Below are positions 16,762-25,385 of a stretch of 64,000 nt of DNA, one piece after another. The notes beneath the pieces are model-generated. The model had not been told where the DNA came from and did not search any database. It saw only the letters and a list, made by a program, of their open reading frames with translations. A program made the translations under genes and the position numbers. Source of the stretch: CAYPNF01 sp964411985. Lineage in GTDB: Bacteria; Verrucomicrobiota; Verrucomicrobiia; Limisphaerales; J093. Each line of letters opens with the position of its first letter. Within the stretch, counting starts at the first letter, position 1. The DNA lies in NCBI GenBank assembly GCA_964411985.1, contig CAYPNF010000002.1:1-64000 (forward strand). The letters run 5' to 3'.

Positions 16762-18086
16762 GTTCTACGCTTGAATCCACGCTCGGCGGCCTGCGAACCG
16801 CGCCGATTGACTTCAGCAACCATCCTTGTTTTAGCAAGGACGCCCACCGCAAGTCAGGGCGCGTTCATCTTCCGGTGGCGCCCCGCTGCAATATCCAGTG
16901 CAATTTCTGCAATCGAAAGTACGACTGCATGAACGAGAGCCGCCCGGGCGTGAGCAGCACCGTGCTCAGCCCACAGCAAGCGGTATCCTACCTCCGACAT
17001 GTGGTGGCGCAGCGGCCGGAGATTTCTGTCATGGGAATCGCCGGGCCAGGGGATCCCTTCGCCAATCCCGACGAGACGATGGAGACGCTGTGTTTAACCC
17101 GCAAGCACTTCCCGAGAATGATCCTGTGCGTCGCCACCAACGGCTTGAACGTGGAACCTTACATCGACGAGATGGCTCAGTTGCAGGTCAGCCACGTGAC
17201 GCTGACGATCAACGCGATCAACCCGGCCATCGGCAAGGAGATCTATTCCTGGGTGCGTGATGGAAAGCGGCCGTTGCGAGGAGAGGAGGCGGCCGCTCTG
17301 TTGAGCGCCCACCAACTTGGCGCTCTCCTGAAACTCAAGGCGCGGGGTATCACCACCAAGGTAAACACGATCATCCTACCCGGGGTGAATGAGGAGCACA
17401 TCCTGGAAATCGCGCAGAAAGTATCTGCCTTTGGTGCGGACATCATGAACCTCATGCCGCTGGTGCCGGTGAAAGGCGCGGTGTTCGAGGAACTGGCACC
17501 GCCGGATACCATGACCACCGCGCGCCTGCGTCTGCAGTGCGGACAATGGCTGCCGCAGATGACGCACTGCTCCCGGTGCCGTGCGGACGCGGTGGGTTAC
17601 GTAGGGGAAGATATGACTCCTGATCAGCATGATGCGTTGAAGCACTACGCCAATGCATGCGTGGATCCAGAGCAGGAGGAGGATCGGCCCTTTGTAGCGG
17701 TGGCCTCCATGGAGGGCGCGCTCGTGAACCAGCATTTAGGCGAGGCAGCCCGGTTCCTGGTGTATGAAGCAGATGCCACCCTGGCAGGACACTACCGCGT
17801 GAAAGACATTCGCCCAGCACCTGCAGAGGGTGGCGGCGATTTGCGCTGGAAGGAACTGGCCAGCACCTTGAAGGACTGCCGAGCACTGCTGGTGAACGCT
17901 GCTGGCCCCACGCCGGTGAAGGTGCTCCTACAGGAAGGTCTGAGAGTCCTGGAGATGGAAGGGCTGATCGAGGAAGGACTTCGTGCCGTTTTCGCGGACA
18001 AACCAATTCCGGCTCCGATGAGGAGGCGATTCACGGGTTGCGGCGCAGGCGTGACCTGCAAGGGCAACGGAACCGGTTGCGGCTGA
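16758..18086 (+). CDS. nifB: Radical-SAM FeMo-cofactor core synthase NifB
   Basis: Builds the Fe8S9C core of the cofactor using S-adenosylmethionine, 442 residues. The radical-SAM cluster motif is 'APRCNIQCNFCNRKYDC' (CxxxCxxC), with 'GIAGPGDPFANPDE' and 'TLTINAINP' following as in NifB. The C-terminal third ('RPFVAVASMEGALVNQHLGEA' in two parts) is the NifX/NafY cofactor-binding domain, so no separate nifX is needed. The extreme C-terminus is a Gly/Cys-rich tail with four Cys, as seen in many NifB proteins. Coupled to nifN by ATGA overlap. Confidence 0.95.
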   Translation: MSSTLESTLGGLRTAPIDFSNHPCFSKDAHRKSGRVHLPVAPRCNIQCNFCNRKYDCMNESRPGVSSTVLSPQQAVSYLRHVVAQRPEISVMGIAGPGDPFANPDETMETLCLTRKHFPRMILCVATNGLNVEPYIDEMAQLQVSHVTLTINAINPAIGKEIYSWVRDGKRPLRGEEAAALLSAHQLGALLKLKARGITTKVNTIILPGVNEEHILEIAQKVSAFGADIMNLMPLVPVKGAVFEELAPPDTMTTARLRLQCGQWLPQMTHCSRCRADAVGYVGEDMTPDQHDALKHYANACVDPEQEEDRPFVAVASMEGALVNQHLGEAARFLVYEADATLAGHYRVKDIRPAPAEGGGDLRWKELASTLKDCRALLVNAAGPTPVKVLLQEGLRVLEMEGLIEEGLRAVFADKPIPAPMRRRFTGCGAGVTCKGNGTGCG

Positions 18087-18123
18087 GTATGATTCAATTT
18101 CTGTTAATCACCAAATCGAACCT

Positions 18124-18429
18124 ATGAGCAAACCAAGTCATCACATACTGGTCTGCGGCAGTTTTCGTCCCACGGGAGCCGCAGGCGTCTGCCACAAGAA
18201 AGAATCCACCCATATTCTCCAACATCTCACCATGGAGGTGCAGGATCGGGGCCTGGACGGTGTCATGGTCTCGAGTACGGGATGTCTCAACCTCTGCGAC
18301 AGCGGCCCGGTGATGGTGGTCTATCCAGAGAACGTGTGGTATAAGCAGGCCACCCTCCAGACTGCCGAGGCAATCCTTGACAGTCTTGAACAATCCTCCG
18401 CCTTGCCACCGGCCACTCTCTTTGCATGA
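18124..18429 (+). CDS. Thioredoxin-like 2Fe-2S ferredoxin (Shethna/FeSI-like)
   Basis: A 101-residue protein with cysteines at 11, 23, 53 and 57 ('LVCGSFRPTGAAGVC', 'STGCLNLCDSGPVMVVYP'), the C-x11-C ... C-x3-C pattern of thioredoxin-fold 2Fe-2S ferredoxins such as those found in nif regions of Azotobacter. It probably donates electrons to nitrogenase or to NifB/NifEN. It lies 37 bases after nifB and its stop overlaps the nifV start (ATGA). Confidence 0.85.
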   Translation: MSKPSHHILVCGSFRPTGAAGVCHKKESTHILQHLTMEVQDRGLDGVMVSSTGCLNLCDSGPVMVVYPENVWYKQATLQTAEAILDSLEQSSALPPATLFA

Positions 18430-19568
18430 ACCGCGGCGGGATTCACCTTATTGACACGACGCTGCGCGATGGCGAGCAGGCAGCGGGGGTGGCGTTCTCC
18501 CGCGCCGAAAAGATCGCCATCGCCTCCACGCTGGCTCGTGCCGGTGTGCCTGAACTCGAACTTGGCATCCCCGCCATGGGGCAGTCGGAAATTGACGATA
18601 TCAACGCGGTGAGTGACCGTGTTACGGGCGTGCGGTTGACGACTTGGTGTCGTGCAACCCGTCAAGACTTGTCGGTTGCCACCCAATGCCGCGTCCACGG
18701 CGCGCACTTTTCGTTGCCCGTTTCCGAGATCCACCTGCGTGCCTGGGGGAAGGATCGTAACTGGGTGTTACGAACGCTGATGGAGCTTGCCAACGAGTTC
18801 CGTGAGCCGTTTCAATTCCTGTCCGTCGGCGCGCAGGACGCCTCACGAGCGGACCGAGGATTCCTAAGAGAATTTGCGCACGCCGCAGAAGCTGCTGGGC
18901 TCTCCCGTCTCCGGATCGCAGATACGGTGGGCATCCTGAACCCGCTACAAACAGGGGAAATGTTTTCCAGATTGCGCGCAGCCGTACCGAGACTGAGCTT
19001 GGAGTTTCACGGCCATAACGACCTGGGCATGGCAACCGCCAATACTATCGCCGCGCTCGCCTCTGGCGCCGATGCCGCAAGTGTCACCATCAACGGGCTC
19101 GGCGAGCGGGCTGGGAATGCGCCGTTGGACGAGGTCGTCATGGCGGCAAGGCTCACCTTGGGCGTGGAGTGCGGAGTCAGAACGCGGCACTTCTCCCTGC
19201 TCGCGGATCTGGTCGCACACGCTTCAGGTCGTCCTCTCGCGCCCGAGAAGCCGATCACGGGTCCGGCGGTATTCCGCCATGAATCGGGAATTCATTGCCG
19301 GGGCCTGCTGCAAGATCGTGCCACCTACGAACCGTTCGCTGCCGAGGACGTCGGCCATGCGCCCGCCGAAATGGTTATCGGTCGCCACTCCGGGACGCGG
19401 ATGCTCCAGGAGAAACTGGAGCGGATGAACGTCGAATGCCCGGCGGACCTGCTCAGGGCGTTGCTTTCATCCGTGCGCCAATGTGCCGCGGTAAAGAAGC
19501 GCAACCTGACCGAGGCAGAACTAGCGTCGCTCGCAGACAACCTCAAAGGAGAATCATGGCCTTCCTGA
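18426..19568 (+). CDS. nifV: Homocitrate synthase NifV
   Basis: Condenses acetyl-CoA with 2-oxoglutarate to homocitrate, the organic ligand of FeMo-cofactor; 380 residues. DRE-TIM metallolyase motifs: 'LIDTTLRDGEQAAGVAFS' (8-25), 'LRIADTVGILNPLQ', 'FHGHNDLGMATANT' with metal-binding His residues, and 'NGLGERAGNAPLDEVVMA'. The context, after nifB and ferredoxin, favours NifV over 2-isopropylmalate synthase. The next small ORF starts inside its 3' end. Confidence 0.93.
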   Translation: MNRGGIHLIDTTLRDGEQAAGVAFSRAEKIAIASTLARAGVPELELGIPAMGQSEIDDINAVSDRVTGVRLTTWCRATRQDLSVATQCRVHGAHFSLPVSEIHLRAWGKDRNWVLRTLMELANEFREPFQFLSVGAQDASRADRGFLREFAHAAEAAGLSRLRIADTVGILNPLQTGEMFSRLRAAVPRLSLEFHGHNDLGMATANTIAALASGADAASVTINGLGERAGNAPLDEVVMAARLTLGVECGVRTRHFSLLADLVAHASGRPLAPEKPITGPAVFRHESGIHCRGLLQDRATYEPFAAEDVGHAPAEMVIGRHSGTRMLQEKLERMNVECPADLLRALLSSVRQCAAVKKRNLTEAELASLADNLKGESWPS

Positions 19569-19960
19569 TTTATGAAGAGACGGTTGGCGGCGGAACCCCC
19601 CTTTACGAAAAGACGAAACCGCTTAAACCCGGCGGCCACGATGGTCTCCTAGCGCGGCACGTTAGGACCTTGACCGAAGAGGACGCGCGGAGCTGGAAAC
19701 TCGACGCGCCTGCTTTGCTGAGGTTCGCCGGCTGTGGGCCAGCGGGCTCTGAACATGCGGTGCTGTTCGACGGCACAGGTCGCTACGCTGATGCAACTCG
19801 GCGCGACTGTTGTGCAACAGCAGCCGGGCCGCGCCGGGTCAAAGCCCGCACCGACGGCGCCTTCGGGAGGCGCGCGGCAACGAGCATAACCATGCCTGAG
19901 GCGCGTTCACGCGCCCCGCGATCGACAAGACCTGAGATCTCTACCGCCCTGAGGGCATAG
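19556..19960 (+). CDS. Uncharacterised small ORF at the end of the nif operon, possibly decayed
   Basis: ATG 19556 lies inside the nifV 3' end, after a GGAGAATC ribosome-binding site at 19549-19555, and opens a 134-codon frame. The N-terminal ~70 residues ('MAFLIYEETVGGGTPLYEKT', then a hydrophilic segment) look like real coding sequence. After about residue 75 the composition turns to Arg/Thr-rich sequence unlike a protein. Reading shifts to a more plausible frame near 19770 ('AQVATLMQLGATVVQQQPG'), so this may be a frameshifted remnant. I recognise no family; it is not NifT, NifW, NifZ or NifQ. Confidence 0.4.
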   Translation: MAFLIYEETVGGGTPLYEKTKPLKPGGHDGLLARHVRTLTEEDARSWKLDAPALLRFAGCGPAGSEHAVLFDGTGRYADATRRDCCATAAGPRRVKARTDGAFGRRAATSITMPEARSRAPRSTRPEISTALRA

Positions 19961-20190
19961 TCGCTACCCCTCGAAACGTCCTGAAGCGGACTGCCTACCG
20001 ATCCCGGACTCCTGATCAGCACAGGATCTCTTGACTGACGAAGAATGGGCAGGCTGGCGGTTTATACGCAACACGAGTGCGCCAAGCTTATCGGATATCC
20101 ACTTGTATCCCATTCAGCGTGAACGCCTGGATGGGTTTGCGAAGCTCGTGGTTCACTGGTGGTATAGAATGTGCTGTTCTCATTGTCGTT

Positions 20191-20988
20191 ATGAAACGAG
20201 GTTATCTGATCGACATGGACGGGGTGATCTACCACGGCAGCACCCTGGTGCCGGGGGCGGTGGAGTTCATCCATCAACTGCAGGCCAACGATACCCCCTT
20301 TCTGTTCCTCACCAACAATTCCGCTCGCACTCCAAAGGATCTGGCCTCCAAACTCGAGCACCTGGGGTTGGAGGTTTCCTGGAAGAACTTCTACACGGCA
20401 GCCTTGTGCACCGCCGATTTTCTGGTGCGCCAGCACGCCCGCTGCACCGCGTTTGTTATTGGCGAAGGAGGCTTGATCGTGGCTTTACAGGAGGCGGGCA
20501 TCGCATTCGATTCCATGAATCCGGATTTCGTCGTGGTGGGTGAAGGGAGGCTACTCAACTACGAATCCCTTGAGCAGGCCGTTCGGTTCCTAGCCCAAGG
20601 CAGTCGTCTGGTGGCGACCAATCCGGATACTTGGTGCCCGACCGATTCCGGACCGAGGCCTGGCACCGGCGCCTATGCGGCGCTACTGGAAAGTGCCACC
20701 GGCAAGAAGGCCTATTACCTGGGTAAACCCAATCCTTTCATGTTCCTCATGGCCAGGCAACGACTCGGACTGCACACCGCCGAAACCATCATGATCGGTG
20801 ACACCATGGAGACTGACATCCGTGGAGCCGTCGAGATCGGCATTCAATCCTGTCTGGTTCTGACCGGTTCCACGGCCAGGGAGGCCCTGAGCCTCTACGC
20901 CTACCAACCCACGCAGGTCATTCAGTCCATCAAGGACCTGCTTGAGGCTGACGATTACATCGAGCACCCGTTTGTTGAGGCGAAGTAG
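20191..20988 (+). CDS. HAD-superfamily phosphatase, NagD-like subclass IIA
   Basis: A 265-residue hydrolase with HAD motif I 'YLIDMDGVIYHG' (5-16), motif II 'FLFLTNNSARTPKDLA', a cap-associated 'GTGAYAALLESATGKKAYYLGKPNP' region, and motif III/IV 'MIGDTMETDIRGAVEIGI'. This layout matches NagD/4-nitrophenylphosphatase-like enzymes that dephosphorylate small sugar or nucleotide phosphates. ATG 20191 is chosen because it gives the family N-terminus; an open extension to 20077 is not protein-like. Stand-alone gene after the nif cluster. Confidence 0.85.
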   Translation: MKRGYLIDMDGVIYHGSTLVPGAVEFIHQLQANDTPFLFLTNNSARTPKDLASKLEHLGLEVSWKNFYTAALCTADFLVRQHARCTAFVIGEGGLIVALQEAGIAFDSMNPDFVVVGEGRLLNYESLEQAVRFLAQGSRLVATNPDTWCPTDSGPRPGTGAYAALLESATGKKAYYLGKPNPFMFLMARQRLGLHTAETIMIGDTMETDIRGAVEIGIQSCLVLTGSTAREALSLYAYQPTQVIQSIKDLLEADDYIEHPFVEAK

Positions 20989-21064
20989 CTGACGCTCAGG
21001 CTCGCACCGTTTGGGCCCACCGAGGTCGTTGCGGCAAACGCGGAGTGCGACAAGACTCTCTGGC

Positions 21065-21964
21065 ATGAATTGGACGCCCTTGAATCTCACCGTCCGCGTT
21101 GGCTGCAACCTTGCTTATGAAACTTCCGTGCCAACGCCGGTTCTTTTCGTGCTCAAGCCAAGGCTGGAAGGCAGGGTGCTGGTCATGCAGGAGCGGCTCT
21201 CGTTCGGGATCGGGCTGCCATCCTATGAGTTTCAGGACAGCCACGGCAACATCACGTATCGCTCACTGTTCATGCCGGGCCGCAACGAAATCCGGCATGA
21301 CGCGCTGGTCGCCGTCTCTTCGCTACCAGACAATCGAGAGGTGACAGGCCAGATTCTGCCCGTGGGGCAACTTCCTTCTGAGCTGTTGCGATACACTTTG
21401 CCGAGCCGTTACTGCGATTCGGACAAGTTGATGAACTTCGCCTGGAACCAATTCGGGCAGATCGCCCACGGCTTCCCACGTGTGCAAGCCATCTGCGATT
21501 GGGTCCACCAAAACATCGAATACCGCTTCGCTTCTGGGCGGCCGGACCTTTCGGCCTCGGAAGTCATCGCCCGTCGCCATGGGGTCTGTCGCGATTTCGC
21601 CCATGTGGCCATTGCACTGTGTCGCGCGTTTAATCTGCCTGCCAGGTACGTTACCGGACACCTGCCCGACATTGGTTGCCTCGATCCGGGCACGCCGATG
21701 GATTTTCACGCGTATTGTGAAGTCTATTTGGGACAGGAGTGGCTCACCTTTGATCCGCGCTACAATGTGCCGCGCATTGGCCGGGTAAAGGTCGCCCACG
21801 GCCTGGATGCTGTAGATGGGGCGTTTGCGACGATCTATGGGGAGGCCAAACTGACCCATTTTGAGGTCTGGGCCTATCAGGTGAATCCTCAGCAAATCGC
21901 TGTGGGCGATCCAGTTGATTTATCCAGACGCCTCGATGGTACGTTGACGGTGCGGCTAAGTTAG
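21065..21964 (+). CDS. Transglutaminase-like protein
   Basis: A 299-residue protein with a papain-like transglutaminase core: Cys in 'RRHGVCRDFAHVAIALCRAF', His in 'MDFHAYCEVYLGQEWLTFDP' and Asp in the same segment. The N-terminal ~90 residues resemble the beta-rich domain that precedes this core in bacterial transglutaminase-like peptidases. No signal peptide, so probably cytoplasmic. ATG 21065 was chosen over a TTG at 21011. It follows the HAD gene by 76 bases. Confidence 0.82.
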   Translation: MNWTPLNLTVRVGCNLAYETSVPTPVLFVLKPRLEGRVLVMQERLSFGIGLPSYEFQDSHGNITYRSLFMPGRNEIRHDALVAVSSLPDNREVTGQILPVGQLPSELLRYTLPSRYCDSDKLMNFAWNQFGQIAHGFPRVQAICDWVHQNIEYRFASGRPDLSASEVIARRHGVCRDFAHVAIALCRAFNLPARYVTGHLPDIGCLDPGTPMDFHAYCEVYLGQEWLTFDPRYNVPRIGRVKVAHGLDAVDGAFATIYGEAKLTHFEVWAYQVNPQQIAVGDPVDLSRRLDGTLTVRLS

Positions 21965-22369
21965 GTCGGCAGCCGCGGGTCATACTGCTCTCGGTGTCCA
22001 AGTTGTCCACGGTCATCCAGGATCTACTTGCAGCGACGAGTGCTGAGGGCAAGCGAAGTCGCTTTCCTCCTTGCCCGGCCTAGCACAACGCTGCGCCCAG
22101 GCCGCCAAGATGGCCGAGACCAGAAGACGCATCACTTTGGCGCATCTGTTGCTTCGGACCTACTCATGGCCCCTTCTCGTGTGGGATCAGGCCCGGGCCG
22201 TCTAGAGCTGGAGGGCCCATAACCTGCGACACACGGTGGCAGAATGGGCCTGAGGCAAACCGACGCTGCGGGGGGACGGGCTGACGGACTCGATGCGGCC
22301 AGCGGGAGGTGGGGCGCGCTCAACCTGAGCAACTCAGCGGGGATCGGTGATCTTCGGCGTGGCCCAGGA
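21965..22369. other. Intergenic region without a recognisable gene
   Basis: 405 bases between the transglutaminase-like gene and the 3' end of the cyclic-nucleotide-binding gene. Short open frames here are not protein-like. I see no convincing RNA gene or repeat. Confidence 0.4.
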
Positions 22370-22750
22370 CTAGAGGGAGCTATTGCGCCGAAGCCGGTCT
22401 GCCATGACCCGCATCAGTTCAAGAGCGAAGAAGGGGTTGTGTTGAACGAGGAATAGAAATCGTCGTTCCCCCACCGACACCGTTCGGCACGCAGTCCGCG
22501 CTATGGCGGTCGCACTCCGCGGGCCCTCAGTGATGAGAGCCATTTCGCCGAAGATTTCTCCCGCCCCGAGCGAGTTGATCAAACGCCCATCGGAGAGTAT
22601 GTCCACCTGGCCTTCGACAACGTAGTAAAGACAGGAACCCGGTTCGCCCGTCTCGAAAATCCTCTGCCCCGGCTGGAAGGACTGGGTTTCCGGCTCGTTC
22701 CTCAGGACGCCGAACGGTCCGGCCGTGGGCGATGGTGTTTGGTTCTGCAT
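22370..22750 (-). CDS. Stand-alone cyclic-nucleotide-binding domain protein
   Basis: A 126-residue single cNMP-binding domain: 'FQPGQRIFETGEPGSCLYYV' and 'VEGQVDILSDGRLINSLGAGEIFGEMALITEGPRSATAIARTAC' (the FGE-to-RSATA phosphate-binding cassette is present: 'GEIFGEMALI...PRSATA'). There is no helix-turn-helix or catalytic domain, so it is not a CRP-type DNA-binding protein by itself. It probably acts as a partner or sensor protein. Two 12-base near-repeats stand just upstream. Confidence 0.85.
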   Translation of the reverse strand: MQNQTPSPTAGPFGVLRNEPETQSFQPGQRIFETGEPGSCLYYVVEGQVDILSDGRLINSLGAGEIFGEMALITEGPRSATAIARTACRTVSVGERRFLFLVQHNPFFALELMRVMADRLRRNSSL

Positions 22751-22810
22751 TGTTGCTATGGTTGTACTCGCGGCAGTTCTTTATGTCGAAGGCCACCTTG
22801 GTTTGCTTTT

Positions 22811-22844
22811 GTGACAATTGTGCAGCGAATGAGTGACGATTGTG
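22811..22844. promoter_or_regulatory. Pair of 12-base near-identical repeats upstream of the cNMP-binding gene
   Basis: GTGACAATTGTG (22811-22822) and GTGACGATTGTG (22833-22844) are direct copies 22 bases apart, 60-95 bases before the minus-strand start at 22750. Each copy is also a partial dyad. The 22-base (two-turn) spacing resembles the periodicity of the Pho-box-like elements further right, but the unit is different. Operator function is inference. Confidence 0.4.
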
Positions 22845-22924
22845 AAACACCTCGATTCAGGTCGCAGAATTCTTGCAGGCGGCGCGATGCTTGTATAGGA
22901 TACTGATACATCTCGATCCCTCCC

Positions 22925-23278
22925 ATGCTTACGCCTGTCCAGAAGATGGTCCGCCCTCAGCCCCCCCTGGGAACCCGCAGGGTGCTGCTTCTGTGTTCCC
23001 CATGGTTTGGGGCTAATGTCCTGTTCATGGCGAGTTTGGTATGGCCAGCCTGGTGTCCTGATCCAATTCCAGCACTCCTGTTCCTCTCGCTGATCCTGTA
23101 TCCTGTGGGCGTGGTGCTTTGGCTGCTCATTCGCCGCCGATGTGCCAACTGCGGCGCAATTCTCAAGCTGCGAGATGTTCCCTGGAAGGAGGGAAGGTAT
23201 GGTCGGCGATACTATGATTGTCCGAAGTGCCAGACCTCGTGGGCCGCTGGAACCGTGGAACGGTCCTCCGATGGCTAA
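22925..23278 (+). CDS. Small membrane protein with C-terminal zinc ribbon
   Basis: 117 residues; two hydrophobic helices (about 20-42 and 48-68, 'LLFLSLILYPVGVVLWLLI') followed by a cytoplasmic zinc ribbon 'CANCG' ... 'CPKC' about 30 residues apart. The family is unknown. The next small gene starts 11 bases after its stop, suggesting an operon. Confidence 0.6.
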   Translation: MLTPVQKMVRPQPPLGTRRVLLLCSPWFGANVLFMASLVWPAWCPDPIPALLFLSLILYPVGVVLWLLIRRRCANCGAILKLRDVPWKEGRYGRRYYDCPKCQTSWAAGTVERSSDG

Positions 23279-23289
23279 CCTCCACCGGG

Positions 23290-23571
23290 ATGACAACGCG
23301 ACACCAAGCCATTCTTGGTTTGCTCCTGGTGAGCTCGGTGGTTCTGATGATGGGGTTGGCGAGGTTCAAGCGGGCACACGCTCCGAACGGGAGACGGATC
23401 AGCGTTGTCTACCGGATCGAACTGCACGATACGCTCAGTGTGGTGATGAAGGAGAGTCTGGAGGCGGACGGAAATCGGGTCGATGCGTCCGCAGGTCAGC
23501 TATTCCTGGTTGACCTGACGACGGTTCCCACGGTCTGCCGCCAGCTGAAGGTCCAGATGCCGGCGATTTGA
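23290..23571 (+). CDS. Hypothetical small protein with N-terminal membrane anchor
   Basis: 93 residues from ATG 23290: 'MTTRHQAILGLLLVSSVVLM' is a hydrophobic leader or anchor, followed by a short soluble part with 'VVYRIELHDTLSVVMKESLEADGNRVD'. No family recognised. It directly follows the zinc-ribbon membrane protein gene. Confidence 0.45.
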   Translation: MTTRHQAILGLLLVSSVVLMMGLARFKRAHAPNGRRISVVYRIELHDTLSVVMKESLEADGNRVDASAGQLFLVDLTTVPTVCRQLKVQMPAI

Positions 23572-23776
23572 CATTGCCTTCAAGGGCAGCAGGCGGACCT
23601 TGAGCCCTATCTGCGCTGAATCGAACGGCCGCGGCTTGGGGTTGGTGCCGGTCCGGTTGGCGAGCCGATTAGCTCCCGCCCCATCCAGGCAACATTACGA
23701 CCTATTTACCTTCGGCCCTGCCAGACGCGACGCCGGAGAGGCCTGGTCCTTGGGGTAATCGCAGCTGTGCTCGGAA

Positions 23777-24121
23777 TTACTGCGTTGCGCCGCAATCGGA
23801 GCAGCGCAAGTGGAGCCGGAACGGCTTGACGTGGAGCAGTTGTCCGCATTGGGTGCAGGGCCGACCCTGGTTGCGCACCATCCACAGGAGCTCCTCGGCC
23901 ACGTAGGCGATGCCCATGACAATCGCGATTCCCATGCCTATGTACCAGCGCAGGGAGGACTCCGGATTGCCGTTCATCAAAAGAAGGGCGGCACCTCCCA
24001 TCACGAGACCTGCTGCTGGCTTGATTCTGCGGTAATAACTCGAGATCATATCGCCTTTCTTCCATCCTGATTTCGAAGCACCAGTTCCACTGAAATGCGA
24101 CCCTGTCAAGGGTCGGTTCAT
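23777..24121 (-). CDS. Small membrane protein with C-terminal zinc ribbon
   Basis: 114 residues (or 90 from an internal ATG at 24049, 'MISSYYRRIKPAAGLVMGGA'). Two transmembrane helices precede a 'CTQCGQLL' ... 'CSDCG' zinc ribbon. The architecture mirrors the protein encoded at 22925-23278, though the sequences are not obviously homologous outside the ribbon. Divergent from the AraC gene at 24290. Function unknown. Confidence 0.5.
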   Translation of the reverse strand: MNRPLTGSHFSGTGASKSGWKKGDMISSYYRRIKPAAGLVMGGAALLLMNGNPESSLRWYIGMGIAIVMGIAYVAEELLWMVRNQGRPCTQCGQLLHVKPFRLHLRCSDCGATQ

Positions 24122-24149
24122 TACAATCGGGTGTCGAAAGGGAGTGCCC

Positions 24150-24181
24150 TCAGGGTTGCCCGGACCGTTGGATAACCCTGA
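24150..24181. repeat. Inverted repeat between divergent genes
   Basis: TCAGGGTT (24150-24157) and AACCCTGA (24174-24181) form an 8-base dyad with a 16-base spacer, between the zinc-ribbon protein gene and the AraC-type regulator. It is possibly an operator. Confidence 0.3.
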
Positions 24182-24289
24182 AAGTCTCGAATGGAAAGCA
24201 TTTATTGAGCTAATTCCACGATCTAATGTCTCATGAATGTAACATGATCGTCTCTGATTTGCTACTCGTCCAGTTCACCGTCATGGGCC

Positions 24290-25147
24290 GTGCTGAGCTC
24301 TAAGCAACTTGAACTCATGGATGTGGATGTTAGCCCGGGTGCTGAATGGCATCCTGGGCGCGGCTTGTGGAGCCTCTGCATCTTGCGCGAAGGGGTGGGC
24401 TATTGGCAGGGTAGCCCAGGGAATAGGCCGATTCCTGTCGAGTACGGAGATGTTTTGGTCTGCGCTCCCAAGAGCACAGGATCGTATTTGTCCAGTACCC
24501 TTGGGGAGACCAAGATAGCTTTCTTTCAGCTTTCTACGGAAGGGGTGGAATTTGTCCTGCATGCGGGCGAGAAATCGGCGCTGGAGGCCGCGAACACCGT
24601 GCTTTGTAAAGGTCCGCTTCACTTGGCGCGGACTTCGGCAACGGCCCAAAAGGCGGCAGATCTGGTGGCGGGCATACAAAAGCCTCAGCGGGTGGTGTTC
24701 CGGCTTCGGTTGCTCACGCTCTTTTTCGAAATGCTGGATGTGGTGATGCAGTCCATTCCGACGGAAAGTCAGGACTCGGTTTCGGCGCGGTGCCGCTTGC
24801 AGGAACTGGCCTATCGAATGACCGAAACGGAGTTGCTGGAAATGTCTCCTGAGGCTTTGTCAGCCGAGATTCGCTGTAGCCCGAGGCATTTGAGCCGGGT
24901 GTTTCAGGAAGTGTTCGGCAAGTCGATGCGCGCCAAGACGACCGAACTTCGACTCTTGAAGGCCAGGAACATGCTGCTCAATTCCGACGCCAAGGTCATC
25001 AATATTGCGCTGGAGAGCGGCTACCGGCATCTGGGGCTTTTCAACACGCTCTTCAAGAAGCGTTTTGGAGTGACGCCCACGAAATGCCGGGCAGAGGCGC
25101 GACGGGCTCAGGCCCGGAGTGGCATGCCCAAACGAGCCGCGAGTTAG
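24290..25147 (+). CDS. AraC-family transcriptional regulator
   Basis: 285 residues with a C-terminal double helix-turn-helix: 'MSPEALSAEIRCSPRHLSRVFQEVFGK' (split across residues ~185-213) and 'VINIALESGYRHLGLFNTLFKKRFGVTP'. The N-terminal half is a cupin-like sensor domain of unknown ligand. Start is GTG 24290; no in-frame ATG precedes it. It lies immediately upstream of the exbB-tonB locus on the same strand, 238 bases away, and may regulate it. Confidence 0.82.
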   Translation: MLSSKQLELMDVDVSPGAEWHPGRGLWSLCILREGVGYWQGSPGNRPIPVEYGDVLVCAPKSTGSYLSSTLGETKIAFFQLSTEGVEFVLHAGEKSALEAANTVLCKGPLHLARTSATAQKAADLVAGIQKPQRVVFRLRLLTLFFEMLDVVMQSIPTESQDSVSARCRLQELAYRMTETELLEMSPEALSAEIRCSPRHLSRVFQEVFGKSMRAKTTELRLLKARNMLLNSDAKVINIALESGYRHLGLFNTLFKKRFGVTPTKCRAEARRAQARSGMPKRAAS

Positions 25148-25308
25148 GGGGGCCGGTCTAACATGAAATCGGTTTGCCCACACTGGATGGTGGAAAAGTG
25201 TCACTGGCGAGCATCGATGGCCGGGATCTTAACGACCGTATTTCCCTGCTCGCGAGAGAGTAAGCATCGACCATATCACTTATCGGACATGAGAGCTGGG
25301 TCGCGGGG

Positions 25309-25326
25309 TCGTTACACAGACGTAAC
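25309..25326 (+). promoter_or_regulatory. Pho-box-like direct repeat before exbB
   Basis: TCGTTAC (25309-25315) and ACGTAAC (25320-25326) are spaced 11 bases start to start, as in PhoB sites. They lie 60-77 bases upstream of the exbB start. Resemblance is moderate and only two units are present. Confidence 0.3.
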
Positions 25327-25385
25327 TCAACCCGGCTTCTCAAGCCCCTGAGAAAACCCTAATATTTGAAGTCTTTGAAAACAAT

